Positions 15,930 to 23,918 of a DNA stretch of 32,318 bases are shown in pieces. Origin of the DNA: Rhodospirillales bacterium (lineage in GTDB: Bacteria; Pseudomonadota; Alphaproteobacteria; Rhodospirillales; JADHTD01); assembly GCA_016776525.1 (NCBI GenBank), contig JADHTD010000002.1, positions 1 to 32,318 of the forward strand. The letters are read 5' to 3'. A model generated the notes under the pieces. It was not told where the DNA came from. It was given only the letters and a program-made list of their open reading frames with translations, and did no database searches. A program made the position numbers and the translations under genes. How positions within the stretch are numbered: the first letter of the stretch is position 1; each line of letters opens with the position of its first letter.

Positions 15930-16586
15930 ATGTCCGGCTACCGCTTGATCCTCGGCAATAAGAGCTATTCCTCCTGGTCGCTGCGCGCCTGGCTGGGCCT
16001 GCGTCAGGCCGGCATCGACTTCGAGGAACGGGTCATTCCCATGTACACCGAGGAATGGGAGCGGGACATCAAAAGTGAGTCGCCCACCGGCAAAGTGCCG
16101 GTGTTGCAGCACGACGGGCGCTTCATCTGGGACACCCTGGCCATCCTGGAATACGCCGCCGAACGGCATCCGGAGGCGGGCTTGTGGCCCACAGATGAAG
16201 AAGCCCGTGCCCTGGCCCGTTCGGTATCGGCGGAAATGCATTCCGGCTTTATGGCGCTCAGGTCCAATATGCCGATGATCCTACTCAAAACCTTTCCCGG
16301 AAAGGGCATCGGCGAGGGCGTTGCCGAGGACATCGCCAGAATATGTCAAATCTGGCGGGATTGCCGGGCACGTTTCGGCGGCAGCGGTGACCTGCTGTTC
16401 GGCAGCTTTACCATAGCCGATGCCATGTTCGCGCCGGTGGTCAGCCGTTTCGAGACCTACGGCGTCGACCTTGATGATACCTGCCGGGCCTATGCCGAGG
16501 CGGTGCGGGGGCTGTCCGCCATGCGACAATGGCGGGAAGAAGCCCTGGCCGAACCCTGGGTGATCGACCGCTACGATCCGGCATAA
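15930..16586 (+). CDS. glutathione S-transferase family protein
   Basis: This 218-residue protein has an N-terminal thioredoxin-fold domain with the glutathione-site serine region NKSYSSWSLRAWLGLRQAG and SPTGKVPVLQHDG, then an all-helical C-terminal domain. The group resembles the YfcF/maleylacetoacetate-isomerase-like or zeta-type bacterial GSTs. It begins immediately after the queF stop (TAGATG), so it is almost certainly on the same mRNA, though a role in queuosine synthesis is not known. The substrate is not predictable. Confidence 0.9.
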   Translation: MSGYRLILGNKSYSSWSLRAWLGLRQAGIDFEERVIPMYTEEWERDIKSESPTGKVPVLQHDGRFIWDTLAILEYAAERHPEAGLWPTDEEARALARSVSAEMHSGFMALRSNMPMILLKTFPGKGIGEGVAEDIARICQIWRDCRARFGGSGDLLFGSFTIADAMFAPVVSRFETYGVDLDDTCRAYAEAVRGLSAMRQWREEALAEPWVIDRYDPA

Positions 16587-16611
16587 GCGACCTCCACCCC
16601 TACCGATCCGG

Positions 16612-16743
16612 CGCCTATAGGCGTATACTATTAAGGAAGGTAACCCCGGCATCCATCAGCCTGCCCGGGGGGCTTGGCTGCGGGGGCAAGAAAATCAGAC
16701 GCCGTCATGAGTACCGTTTTACCCGGGAAAGGAGGTGTCTTCG
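16612..16743 (+). promoter_or_regulatory. leader of the small unknown gene: palindrome, -10-like box and very strong ribosome site
   Basis: CGCCTATAGGCG at 16612-16623 is a perfect 12-bp palindrome directly abutting TATACT at 16624-16629, a 5 of 6 match to a -10 hexamer; no good -35 is seen. A GC-rich stretch at about 16660-16690 can fold (TGCCC with GGGCA). AAAGGAGGTG at 16728-16737 is a near-complete anti-Shine-Dalgarno match, the strongest in the window, placed 6 nt before the ATG at 16744. Confidence 0.45.
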
Positions 16744-17055
16744 ATGAAAACCGCAATGTTGTTTACCGGCAGCGGACCGTTGGTGATCCTGACGTCCCAT
16801 AAATCCCTGACCGATCCGGCCTTGCTGGAAAAGCTGGCCGGCAAGGGAATCGATAAATTCATCGCTTATGAACTGCCCGAAGAACTGGCCAAGGACCGCT
16901 ATGGCGGGCATTTCTTTGTGGTCGTTTCCGACCTCCGGGAAAGCGATGACCTGAGGATTCTGGACTTCAACGGCGAACGGGCTTTCCAGCTTTTCAACCT
17001 GCATGAACTGAAAGGCCCGATCATGTACGACGCCGAACTGGATAGCGCCGCTTAA
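16744..17055 (+). CDS. small conserved-looking protein of unknown function
   Basis: This 103-residue soluble protein begins MKTAMLFTGSGPLVILTSHKSL and ends with FNLHELKGPIMYDAELDSAA. I do not recognise a characterised family. It looks globular and mixed alpha/beta, without cysteines, membrane segments or signal peptide. I chose the ATG because the ribosome site AAAGGAGGTG is ideally spaced; an in-frame GTG three codons earlier overlaps that site. The strong ribosome site suggests high expression. It has its own leader after the GST gene and a probable terminator behind, so it is probably monocistronic. Confidence 0.8.
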   Translation: MKTAMLFTGSGPLVILTSHKSLTDPALLEKLAGKGIDKFIAYELPEELAKDRYGGHFFVVVSDLRESDDLRILDFNGERAFQLFNLHELKGPIMYDAELDSAA

Positions 17056-17067
17056 GACGGCCTGTCA

Positions 17068-17122
17068 GGCTGCGGTTTATGCGTACCGGCGGTCAGATAG
17101 CTGTCGCCGCAGCCGTTTTTTT
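17068..17122 (+). terminator. probable intrinsic terminator after the small unknown gene
   Basis: GGCTGCGG at 17068-17075 pairs with CCGCAGCC at 17107-17114, and seven T residues follow at 17116-17122. The 31-nt loop is longer than usual, but stem and U-run are good. Confidence 0.6.
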
Positions 17123-17142
17123 CGTGCCGAGGGCCAGGGGCG

Positions 17143-17625
17143 TCAGGCCGCCTGTTCCCGGCGGCGCACCATCCACCAGACGATCAGCGCCCCCAACAGC
17201 TTGGAAGCCGTCATGGCGATGACGCCGACCGGCGTCAGGATGCCGATGCCGCCCAGGAAGACGGCGCTGTCGATGGGGGCGCCGAGAACGCTGGAATAGA
17301 GAACGCGTTCGGAAAAGGGCCGCTTGGTAAAGGTATAGACGGCCCAGTCGGCCAGTTCGCTGACCAGGAAGGCAGCGGCGCTGGCGGCGGCCACAAACGG
17401 ATTGGCCATGAAATAGCTGATGCCGACACCGACCAGCATGGCCAGCAGCACACGGTGGCCGATCTCGCGCTGGGCGAAATCCCGGGCCACGAAAACGAAG
17501 CCGACCAACAGGGACACCGGCGGCCATTTGGTGCCGTCAGGCAGTTCCACCAGGGGCACCACCGTAAAGGCGTAGTTTACGGCGACGATCAGTGCGATAT
17601 AGAGCAGGGTAAACGGTATGCGCAT
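17143..17625 (-). CDS. VUT-family (YhhQ-type) queuosine precursor transporter
   Basis: This 160-residue membrane protein has five or six hydrophobic helices. The family signatures are FVARDFAQREIGHRVLLAMLVG, FLVSELADWAVYTFTKRPF, and SSVLGAPIDSAVFLGGIG. VUT/YhhQ proteins import 7-deazaguanine precursors (preQ0, preQ1 or queuine), and the surrounding queA-tgt-queF and divergent queG strongly support that role. I take the ATG at 17625 (MRIPFTLLYIAL), since the hydrophobic segment begins at once. A longer frame upstream would cross the divergent promoter and overlap queG. Confidence 0.88.
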   Translation of the reverse strand: MRIPFTLLYIALIVAVNYAFTVVPLVELPDGTKWPPVSLLVGFVFVARDFAQREIGHRVLLAMLVGVGISYFMANPFVAAASAAAFLVSELADWAVYTFTKRPFSERVLYSSVLGAPIDSAVFLGGIGILTPVGVIAMTASKLLGALIVWWMVRRREQAA

Positions 17626-17650
17626 TGGTGGTGCTTTGTCCTCTAACAGC

Positions 17651-17700
17651 ATTACGGGCGGGCTAGATATCATATATGATGCCGTTTTGGTGAGAAAAGT
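17651..17700. promoter_or_regulatory. divergent promoter region with 12-bp palindrome between transporter and queG
   Basis: ATCATATATGAT at 17669-17680 is a perfect palindrome. Read on either strand its outer half is TATGAT, a 5 of 6 match to a -10 box, so it could give overlapping face-to-face promoters for queG (start 17701) and the transporter (start 17625). It could equally be an operator for one dimeric regulator. The -35 regions are weak. Confidence 0.45.
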
Positions 17701-18741
17701 GTGACCGGACTGAAAAAAAATATCCGCGGCAAGGCGTTCGAACTGGGTTTCGATGATGTCGGTTTTACCCGGGCCGCCCTCGATGGGACGGTTGCGCAGA
17801 ACCTGTCCGGCTTCCTTGCCGGTGGCTTGCAGGGCGACATGGACTGGCTGGCCCGCCATCAGGACCGCCGCGCCGATCCTCAGGCTTTATGGCCGGAAGC
17901 CCGCTCCGTTGTCGTCCTCGCCGTCAATTACGGGCCCGACAGCGATCCCCTCGCCGTACACGGCCAAGCGGAGCGGGGCGCCGTCAGCGTCTATGCCCGC
18001 AACCGGGACTATCATGACCTGGTCAAAAAGCGCTTGAAGCACTTGGCCCGCTGGATGGTGGAAAGCTGCGGCGGTGATGTGAAGGTCTTCGTTGATACCG
18101 CCCCGGTAATGGAAAAACCACTGGCCCAACAAGCCGGGATTGGCTGGCAGGGCAAACATACCAACCTGGTGTCGCGGCGTTTCGGTTCCTGGCTGTTCCT
18201 GGGCGAAGTTTTCACCACACTGGAAATCACCCCCGACCAGCCTGAAGCCGATCACTGCGGCAGTTGCGACCGGTGCATGCGGGCCTGTCCGACAGACGCC
18301 CTGACCGAAGCCTACCGCATCGATCCCCGGCGCTGTATTTCCTACCTGACCATCGAGCACAAGTACGACATCGAACCATCGTTGATGGAAAAAATAGGCA
18401 ACCACATTTATGGCTGTGACGATTGCCTGGCCGTCTGCCCGTGGACCAAATATTCAACGCCGGCCCGGGAGGAAAAACTGCGGGCGCGTCCCGACCTGGA
18501 AGCACCCCTTCTGGCCGGGCTGGCCGAGTTGGATGATAGCGCCTTCCGGGGCTTCTTTTCCGGCTCGCCCGTCAAACGGACCGGGCGGGACCGCTTCCTC
18601 CGCAATGTGCTGATCGCCATCGGCAACAGCGCCGATCCCAGCCTGGACGGCATCGCCCGCAAATTGGAGAAAGACCCGTCTTCCCTGGTGCGGCGGACGG
18701 CCGCCTGGGCGCATCGCCGATTGTCGGAAAAGAATCGATAA
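17701..18741 (+). CDS. queG: epoxyqueuosine reductase
   Basis: This 346-residue cobalamin and Fe-S enzyme performs the last step of queuosine synthesis, reducing epoxyqueuosine to queuosine in tRNA. Two ferredoxin-like [4Fe-4S] motifs are visible: CGSCDRCMRACPTDAL and, further on, CDDCLAVCPW. The substrate/cobalamin region has KVFVDTAPVMEKPLAQQAGIG. The start is a GTG, with only GAGAAAA before it; the residues from that start align with family N-termini. It is divergent from the transporter gene, and together with queA-tgt-queF it completes the late queuosine pathway in 5.5 kb. Confidence 0.95.
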   Translation: MTGLKKNIRGKAFELGFDDVGFTRAALDGTVAQNLSGFLAGGLQGDMDWLARHQDRRADPQALWPEARSVVVLAVNYGPDSDPLAVHGQAERGAVSVYARNRDYHDLVKKRLKHLARWMVESCGGDVKVFVDTAPVMEKPLAQQAGIGWQGKHTNLVSRRFGSWLFLGEVFTTLEITPDQPEADHCGSCDRCMRACPTDALTEAYRIDPRRCISYLTIEHKYDIEPSLMEKIGNHIYGCDDCLAVCPWTKYSTPAREEKLRARPDLEAPLLAGLAELDDSAFRGFFSGSPVKRTGRDRFLRNVLIAIGNSADPSLDGIARKLEKDPSSLVRRTAAWAHRRLSEKNR

Positions 18742-18794
18742 TCGGTGCATACGGTCAACTTTTTATAAAAAAATTCATGTCCGGCTCCGGTTTG

Positions 18795-18836
18795 TTGACA
18801 TCCATCAAGGGCTTCCCTGTGCCGGTTTGCTAGGAT
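18795..18836 (+). promoter_or_regulatory. FNR/DNR-type class II promoter of nifJ
   Basis: TTGAC-ATCC-ATCAA at 18795-18808 matches the FNR/DNR consensus TTGAT-N4-ATCAA with one mismatch. Exactly 22 nt later comes TAGGAT at 18831-18836 (4 of 6 to the -10 consensus). That is the spacing of promoters activated from -41.5. The predicted start of transcription is near 18843, about 128 nt before the nifJ start codon. Confidence 0.7.
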
Positions 18837-18970
18837 CACAACCGGTTCGGGATGCTTAACAACTACCCCGGACATTTCACAATGGGCTGGGGCTGCCGAC
18901 ACCAAAGGCGCGGCCCCAAGCACCCAAACTGTTTTTTTACATGCATCTTCTTCGAACGGGGGGTCTCAGC

Positions 18971-21900
18971 ATGCCCGATAAGCAAATGCAAACCGTCGAC
19001 GGGAACGAAGCCGTCGCATCTGTCGCCCACCGCCTTAACGAGGTGGCGGTTATCTATCCGATTACACCGTCCTCGACTATGGGCGAACTGGCTGACGACT
19101 GGTCGATGCACGGCCACAAGAATATCTGGGGCAACATCCCCGACGTCATTGAAATGCAATCCGAAGGCGGCGCCGCCGGTGCCGTTCACGGCTCGTTGCA
19201 GAACGGCGCCCTGACCACCACCTTCACGGCCAGCCAGGGCCTGTTGCTGATGATCCCCAACATGTACAAAGTGGCCGGCGAATTGACGGCGTACTGCATG
19301 CATGTCTCGGCCCGCACCCTGGCCACCCATGCGCTGTCGATTTTCGGCGACCATTCCGACGTCATGGCCTGCCGCCAGACCGGCTTTGCCATGCTGTCGT
19401 CCAATTCCGTTCAGGAAGCCCACGACATGGCCTGCATCGCGCAAGCCGCGACCCTGCAATCCCGTGTCCCGTTCATGCATTTCTTCGACGGCTTTAGGAC
19501 CAGCCACGAAGTCTCCAAATACGAACACCTTTCCGACGACGACCTGCGGGCCATGGTCGACGAAGACTGGATATCCCAGCACCGTAAGCGGGCGCTGAGC
19601 CCCGACCGGCCGGTGATCCGCGGCACGGCGCAGAACCCAGATGCCTTTTTCCAGGCCCGCGAGGCCTGCAACCCGTTCTATGAAGCCTGTCCCGGCATCG
19701 TCTCCGAGGTTATGGACCGCTTCGCCAAGGTTACCGGCCGCCAGTACGGCCTGGTCGATTATGTCGGCCACCCGGAAGCCGAACATGTCGTCGTGATGAT
19801 GGGGTCCGGCGCCGAAGCCGCCCATGAAACGGTCGATTACCTGGTTGACAAGGGCGAACGGGTCGGCCTGCTCAAGGTCCGCCTGTTCCGGCCCTTCCCG
19901 ATGGCCGACCTGGTCACCGCACTGCCGGAAACGGTACGCTCGATCGGCGTCCTCGACCGCACCAAGGAACCGGGCGCCGCCGGCGAGCCGCTTTACCTTG
20001 AAGTGGTCACCTCGCTCAATGAATCCATGCAAAGTCCTGCCCCCCGCTTCGCCCAGATGCCCATCGTCACCGGTGGGCGGTATGGTCTGTCATCGAAGGA
20101 ATTCACTCCGGCGATGGTCAAGGCGGTTTACGACAACATCGCCGGCAACGATCCAAAACGGCGCTTTACCGTCGGCATCAACGACGATGTGACGGGCTTG
20201 TCCCTGCCCTACGACGCCGACTTCACCGTCGAACCCGACGATGTTGTCCGCGCCGTTTTCTACGGCCTGGGAGCCGACGGTACGGTTGGCGCCAACAAAA
20301 ACTCGATCAAGATCATCGCCGAGAACACGGACAGCTACGCACAGGCCTATTTCGTCTATGATTCCAAGAAATCGGGGGCCATTACCGTCTCCCACCTGCG
20401 GTTCAGTCCGCGGCTGATCCAGTCCACCTACCAGATCGAGACTGCCAGCTTCGTTGCCTGCCACCAGTTCAATTTCCTGGAACGCTATGACGTTCTGGAA
20501 AAGGCCGCTGATGGCGCCACCTTCCTGCTCAATGCCCATCATCCCGCCGATGAAGTCTGGGATCACCTGCCGAATGAAATTCAGCAAGCCATTATTGAGA
20601 AGAACATCAAGGTCTACGTTATCGACGCCTCCAAAGTGGCCAAAGATGCCGGCATGGGGCGGCGCATCAACACCATCATGCAGACCTGTTTCTTCGCCAT
20701 TTCCGGCGTGCTGGAACGTGACGAGGCGATCGGCCAGATCAAGAAGGCGATTGAGAAGACCTACGGCCGCAAGAGCCAGGAACTGGTGGACTCCAACTTT
20801 GCCGCCGTCGACGCGGCGCTGGCCCACCTGCATGAAATGAAAGTGCCCAAGGACGCCTCGTCGAAGCTCTACCGGTTGCCCCCGGTTCCCGACCATGCTC
20901 CGGACTTCGTCAAGCAGGTCACCGGCATGATGCTGGCCGGCAAGGGCGACCTGTTACCGGTCAGCGCATTCCCGGTGGACGGCACCTGGCCGGTCGGCAC
21001 CACGCAATATGAAAAACGCAACATCACCGAGGAAATCCCGGTCTGGGACGAAAAGCTCTGCATCCAGTGCAACAAATGCATGATGGTCTGCCCGCATGCG
21101 GCCATCCGTCTGAAGATCACCGAACCGGCTAATCTGAAGAAGGCGCCGAAAACCTTCAAATCGGTACCTTTCCACGGCAAGGAATTCCCGGATCAGAGTT
21201 ACCTGTTGCAGGTCGCTCCGGAGGATTGCACCGGTTGCACGTTGTGCGTCGAAGTTTGCCCGGCCAAGGATAAGGCCAACCCGCAGCGCAAATCTTTGGA
21301 GATGCAGCCGCAACGCCCGATCCGCGATCAGGAACGGGAGAATTATGACTTCTTCCTGAACCTTCCCGAAACGGACCGCACGACGGTTCCCATGGTTGCC
21401 AAATTCTCGCAAGTGCTGCAGCCGCTCTTCGAATACTCCGGGGCTTGCTCCGGTTGCGGCGAAACGCCGTATATTAAGCTGGTCACGCAGTTGTTCGGCG
21501 ACCGCACGATTATCGCCAACGCTACCGGTTGTTCGTCGATCTACGGCGGCAGCCTGCCGACCACACCCTATACCACCAACCCCGAAGGCCGCGGTCCGGC
21601 CTGGGCCAACTCGCTGTTCGAGGATAACGCCGAATTCGGCCTCGGCATGCGGCTTGCCGTCGACCATCAGGAAGCCCATGCCAAGGAACTGGTCAAGGCC
21701 TTGTCCGGCGACATCGGCGACGATCTGGTCACGGCCATTATCAACGCCGAACAAAATGACGAGACCGGCATCAGAGACCAGCGGGAACGGATCGCCGCCC
21801 TGCACCAGAAACTGGCCGGTAACAATAGTCCGGAAGCCAAACGCCTGGATGATCTAGCCGATTATCTGGTGCGCAAGAGCATCTGGATCGTCGGCGGTGA

Positions 21901-22555
21901 CGGCTGGGCCTACGACATCGGCTATGGGGGCCTCGACCACGTGCTGAGCACGGACCGGGACGTCAATATCCTGGTTATGGATACCGAGGTCTATTCCAAC
22001 ACCGGTGGTCAGCAATCGAAAGCGACGCCGCTGGGCGCCGCCGCCAAGTTCGCCATGGCTGGAAGGCCAATCCCGAAAAAGAACCTCGGCATGGAAGCCA
22101 TGGCCTACGGTCATGTCTACGTCGCTTCGGTTGCCATGGGCGCCAAGGATGCCCAGGTGGTGCGTGCCTTTACGGAGGCCGAATCCTACCGCGGTCCGTC
22201 GCTGATCATCGCCTACAGCCACTGTATCGCCCACGGTTATGATCTGTCCCATGGCCTGACCCAGCAGAAGCTGGCCGTCGACTCCGGCCATTGGTCGCTG
22301 TACCGGTCCGACCCACGGTTGATGGCGGAAGGCAAGCCGCCGTTGCAAATGGACTCCGGCGCGCCGAAGACGCCGCTTGGCGAATTCATGCGTCACGAGG
22401 CCCGTTTCCGCATCGTCGAACGCCAAGATCCTGAACGCTATAAGATGCTGTTGAAGGCGGCTGAGAAAAACGCCAAGCTGCGCCACGATCTCTACAAATA
22501 CATGGCCGGCTTCAGCGAACCTGTTGAAGATGATGATCAGGAGGCCGCGGAATGA
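18971..22555 (+). CDS. nifJ: pyruvate:ferredoxin (flavodoxin) oxidoreductase
   Basis: This 1194-residue homodimeric-type PFOR in one chain decarboxylates pyruvate to acetyl-CoA and CO2 and reduces ferredoxin or flavodoxin. The order is the standard one. First come the alpha-type domain (VIYPITPSSTMGELADDW near 30) and the gamma-like and middle domains. Next is a two-cluster ferredoxin domain at about 695-780 (CIQCNKCMMVCP, CTGCTLCVEVCP). Last is the TPP domain with GACSGCGETPY, NATGCSSIYGG and GGDGWAYDIGYGGLDH. I chose the ATG at 18971, with a GGGGGG ribosome site 9 nt upstream; an ATG ten codons earlier is less well placed. The enzyme is usually oxygen-sensitive, which fits the FNR-type box. 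Confidence 0.96.
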   Translation: MPDKQMQTVDGNEAVASVAHRLNEVAVIYPITPSSTMGELADDWSMHGHKNIWGNIPDVIEMQSEGGAAGAVHGSLQNGALTTTFTASQGLLLMIPNMYKVAGELTAYCMHVSARTLATHALSIFGDHSDVMACRQTGFAMLSSNSVQEAHDMACIAQAATLQSRVPFMHFFDGFRTSHEVSKYEHLSDDDLRAMVDEDWISQHRKRALSPDRPVIRGTAQNPDAFFQAREACNPFYEACPGIVSEVMDRFAKVTGRQYGLVDYVGHPEAEHVVVMMGSGAEAAHETVDYLVDKGERVGLLKVRLFRPFPMADLVTALPETVRSIGVLDRTKEPGAAGEPLYLEVVTSLNESMQSPAPRFAQMPIVTGGRYGLSSKEFTPAMVKAVYDNIAGNDPKRRFTVGINDDVTGLSLPYDADFTVEPDDVVRAVFYGLGADGTVGANKNSIKIIAENTDSYAQAYFVYDSKKSGAITVSHLRFSPRLIQSTYQIETASFVACHQFNFLERYDVLEKAADGATFLLNAHHPADEVWDHLPNEIQQAIIEKNIKVYVIDASKVAKDAGMGRRINTIMQTCFFAISGVLERDEAIGQIKKAIEKTYGRKSQELVDSNFAAVDAALAHLHEMKVPKDASSKLYRLPPVPDHAPDFVKQVTGMMLAGKGDLLPVSAFPVDGTWPVGTTQYEKRNITEEIPVWDEKLCIQCNKCMMVCPHAAIRLKITEPANLKKAPKTFKSVPFHGKEFPDQSYLLQVAPEDCTGCTLCVEVCPAKDKANPQRKSLEMQPQRPIRDQERENYDFFLNLPETDRTTVPMVAKFSQVLQPLFEYSGACSGCGETPYIKLVTQLFGDRTIIANATGCSSIYGGSLPTTPYTTNPEGRGPAWANSLFEDNAEFGLGMRLAVDHQEAHAKELVKALSGDIGDDLVTAIINAEQNDETGIRDQRERIAALHQKLAGNNSPEAKRLDDLADYLVRKSIWIVGGDGWAYDIGYGGLDHVLSTDRDVNILVMDTEVYSNTGGQQSKATPLGAAAKFAMAGRPIPKKNLGMEAMAYGHVYVASVAMGAKDAQVVRAFTEAESYRGPSLIIAYSHCIAHGYDLSHGLTQQKLAVDSGHWSLYRSDPRLMAEGKPPLQMDSGAPKTPLGEFMRHEARFRIVERQDPERYKMLLKAAEKNAKLRHDLYKYMAGFSEPVEDDDQEAAE

Positions 22556-22616
22556 CCCCCCAACAACAAACCCATCGGCCGTCTGAGCCAAGACACGAAA
22601 ATAACAGGAGGTAAGC

Positions 22617-23609
22617 ATGTATCTTTCAACCACCTATCTTGGCTTGAAACTGCCCCATCCGTTCATGGCGGGCGCCTCACCGCTCTCCGGGGATATGGAT
22701 AAAGTCCGCCAATTGGAAGATGCCGGAGCCTCCGCCATTGTCCTGCCCTCGTTGTTCGAGGAACAGATCAACCAGGACAAGAAACTGACCTATCACGTCA
22801 TGGAAACCTTCGGTGACTCGTACGGCGAGGCGCTCAGCTATTTCCCCGATCCGGAGAATATGAAGCTTGGCCCCCATCATTACGCAGACCATTTACGTAA
22901 GGTGAAGGAAGCTGTCGACGTCCCGGTCATCGCCTCGCTAAACGGGGTTTCCGACGCCGGTTGGCTGGATCATGCGAAACTGATGCAGGGGGCCGGGGCC
23001 GACGCCCTTGAAATCAATTTCTATTTCGTCGCCACCGACCTCGATGAAAACGGGCAAACGGCGGAAGATAACCTTATGCACATCGTCCAGCACGTCAAAC
23101 AGGCGGTGAGCATCCCGATCGCCGTCAAGCTGTCGCCGTTTTTCTCATCATTTTCCAACATTGGCCATAAATTGGACTTGGCGGGTGTCGACGGCCTGAT
23201 CCTGTTCAACAGGTTCTTCCAGCCCGACATTGATATCGAGGAAATCGAGATCAAGCCGACCCTGCACCTGTCGGACTCCACGGAATTGCCCTTGCGGCTG
23301 GCCTGGTTGGGAATCCTGGCAGGCCGGGTTAAAGCATCGCTGGCCGTCACCGGCGGCGTGCATACCGTCGAAGACGCCATCAAGTCCATCATGTGCGGCG
23401 CCGACGCCGTGCAGATGGTTTCGGCGCTGCTGAAGCACGGCCCCGGACACCTGCGCGAAACCCGCGACGGCGTCGAACAATGGTTCGAGGAACATGCCTA
23501 CGAGTCCCTGTCGCAAGCCAAGGGCAGCTTAAGCCTGGAGAAGGCACCGGATCCGGCGGCCTATCAGCGAGCCAATTACATGCGGTTGCTGCATAGCTGG
23601 CGAATGTAG
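22617..23609 (+). CDS. dihydroorotate dehydrogenase-like flavoprotein linked to nifJ
   Basis: This 330-residue TIM-barrel protein of the PyrD/PreA family begins MYLSTTYLGLKLPHPFMAGASPLSG and has the FMN phosphate region AVTGGVHTVEDAI. The segment holding the catalytic base of true dihydroorotate dehydrogenases (NxSCPN-like) is replaced by ALEINFYFVATD (residues 130-141), without Cys or Ser at the site. Pyrimidine synthesis is therefore unlikely to be its job. Genes of this subgroup commonly follow nifJ in anaerobes and phototrophs. It starts 61 nt after nifJ behind AGGAGGT (22606-22612), so it is probably co-transcribed and may exchange electrons with ferredoxin; that role is inference. Confidence 0.85.
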   Translation: MYLSTTYLGLKLPHPFMAGASPLSGDMDKVRQLEDAGASAIVLPSLFEEQINQDKKLTYHVMETFGDSYGEALSYFPDPENMKLGPHHYADHLRKVKEAVDVPVIASLNGVSDAGWLDHAKLMQGAGADALEINFYFVATDLDENGQTAEDNLMHIVQHVKQAVSIPIAVKLSPFFSSFSNIGHKLDLAGVDGLILFNRFFQPDIDIEEIEIKPTLHLSDSTELPLRLAWLGILAGRVKASLAVTGGVHTVEDAIKSIMCGADAVQMVSALLKHGPGHLRETRDGVEQWFEEHAYESLSQAKGSLSLEKAPDPAAYQRANYMRLLHSWRM

Positions 23610-23615
23610 GCGTAA

Positions 23616-23652
23616 AGCCGGAACGGGCGCACTTTTAGAGCCGGAACGGGCG
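23616..23652 (+). repeat. short tandem repeat after the DHOD-like gene
   Basis: AGCCGGAACGGGCG occurs at 23616-23629 and again at 23639-23652, a 23-bp period with partly conserved T-rich spacers. Its function is unknown. Confidence 0.6.
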
Positions 23653-23666
23653 GATTTAGAGGCCTC

Positions 23667-23687
23667 ACCGGCAAAGGCAGAGCCGGT
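23667..23687 (+). terminator. weak stem-loop, possible terminator of the nifJ transcript
   Basis: ACCGGC at 23667-23672 and GCCGGT at 23682-23687 flank a 9-nt loop. Only TTC follows, so termination would be inefficient or Rho-dependent. Confidence 0.3.
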
Positions 23688-23711
23688 TTCATCCCATCAG
23701 AATCATTGGTC

Positions 23712-23753
23712 TTGATGTTTATCAGGTAATTCGGTACCATTTTACCGTATTAG
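23712..23753 (+). promoter_or_regulatory. FNR/DNR-type class II promoter of korA-korB
   Basis: TTGAT-GTTT-ATCAG at 23712-23725 matches TTGAT-N4-ATCAA with one mismatch. TATTAG at 23748-23753 follows after exactly 22 nt, as at nifJ and nnrS. Predicted transcription begins near 23760, leaving a leader of about 159 nt in which I see no gene or clear structure. Confidence 0.66.
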
Positions 23754-23918
23754 CTGTTGCCAGAGGACTATAAAATTGTTTAGGTGCCGAATTAGAGCGC
23801 CCCAAACCTGCCGCCAGCCGAAAATAACCAGTCAATCCAATGAACAACTGTGTTATTCCCAAATCAGCATGGTATGTTTGCAAAAGACGAGATAAGACGG
23901 CCGCCGGGAGGCCAGAGA

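Noticed and set aside
16640..16740. GC-rich leader before the 103-residue gene as a riboswitch
   Set aside because: I could not match it to the conserved core of any riboswitch class known to me, including preQ1 types, despite the queuosine context.
18889..18938. GC hairpin and T7 run in the nifJ leader as an attenuator
   Set aside because: The T-run begins about 15 nt after the stem (GGGGC/GCCCC), too far for intrinsic termination, and no leader peptide or alternative stem is evident.
18863..20032. 389-codon minus-strand frame opposite nifJ
   Set aside because: It is the shadow of a high-GC gene, with no ribosome site or family motif.
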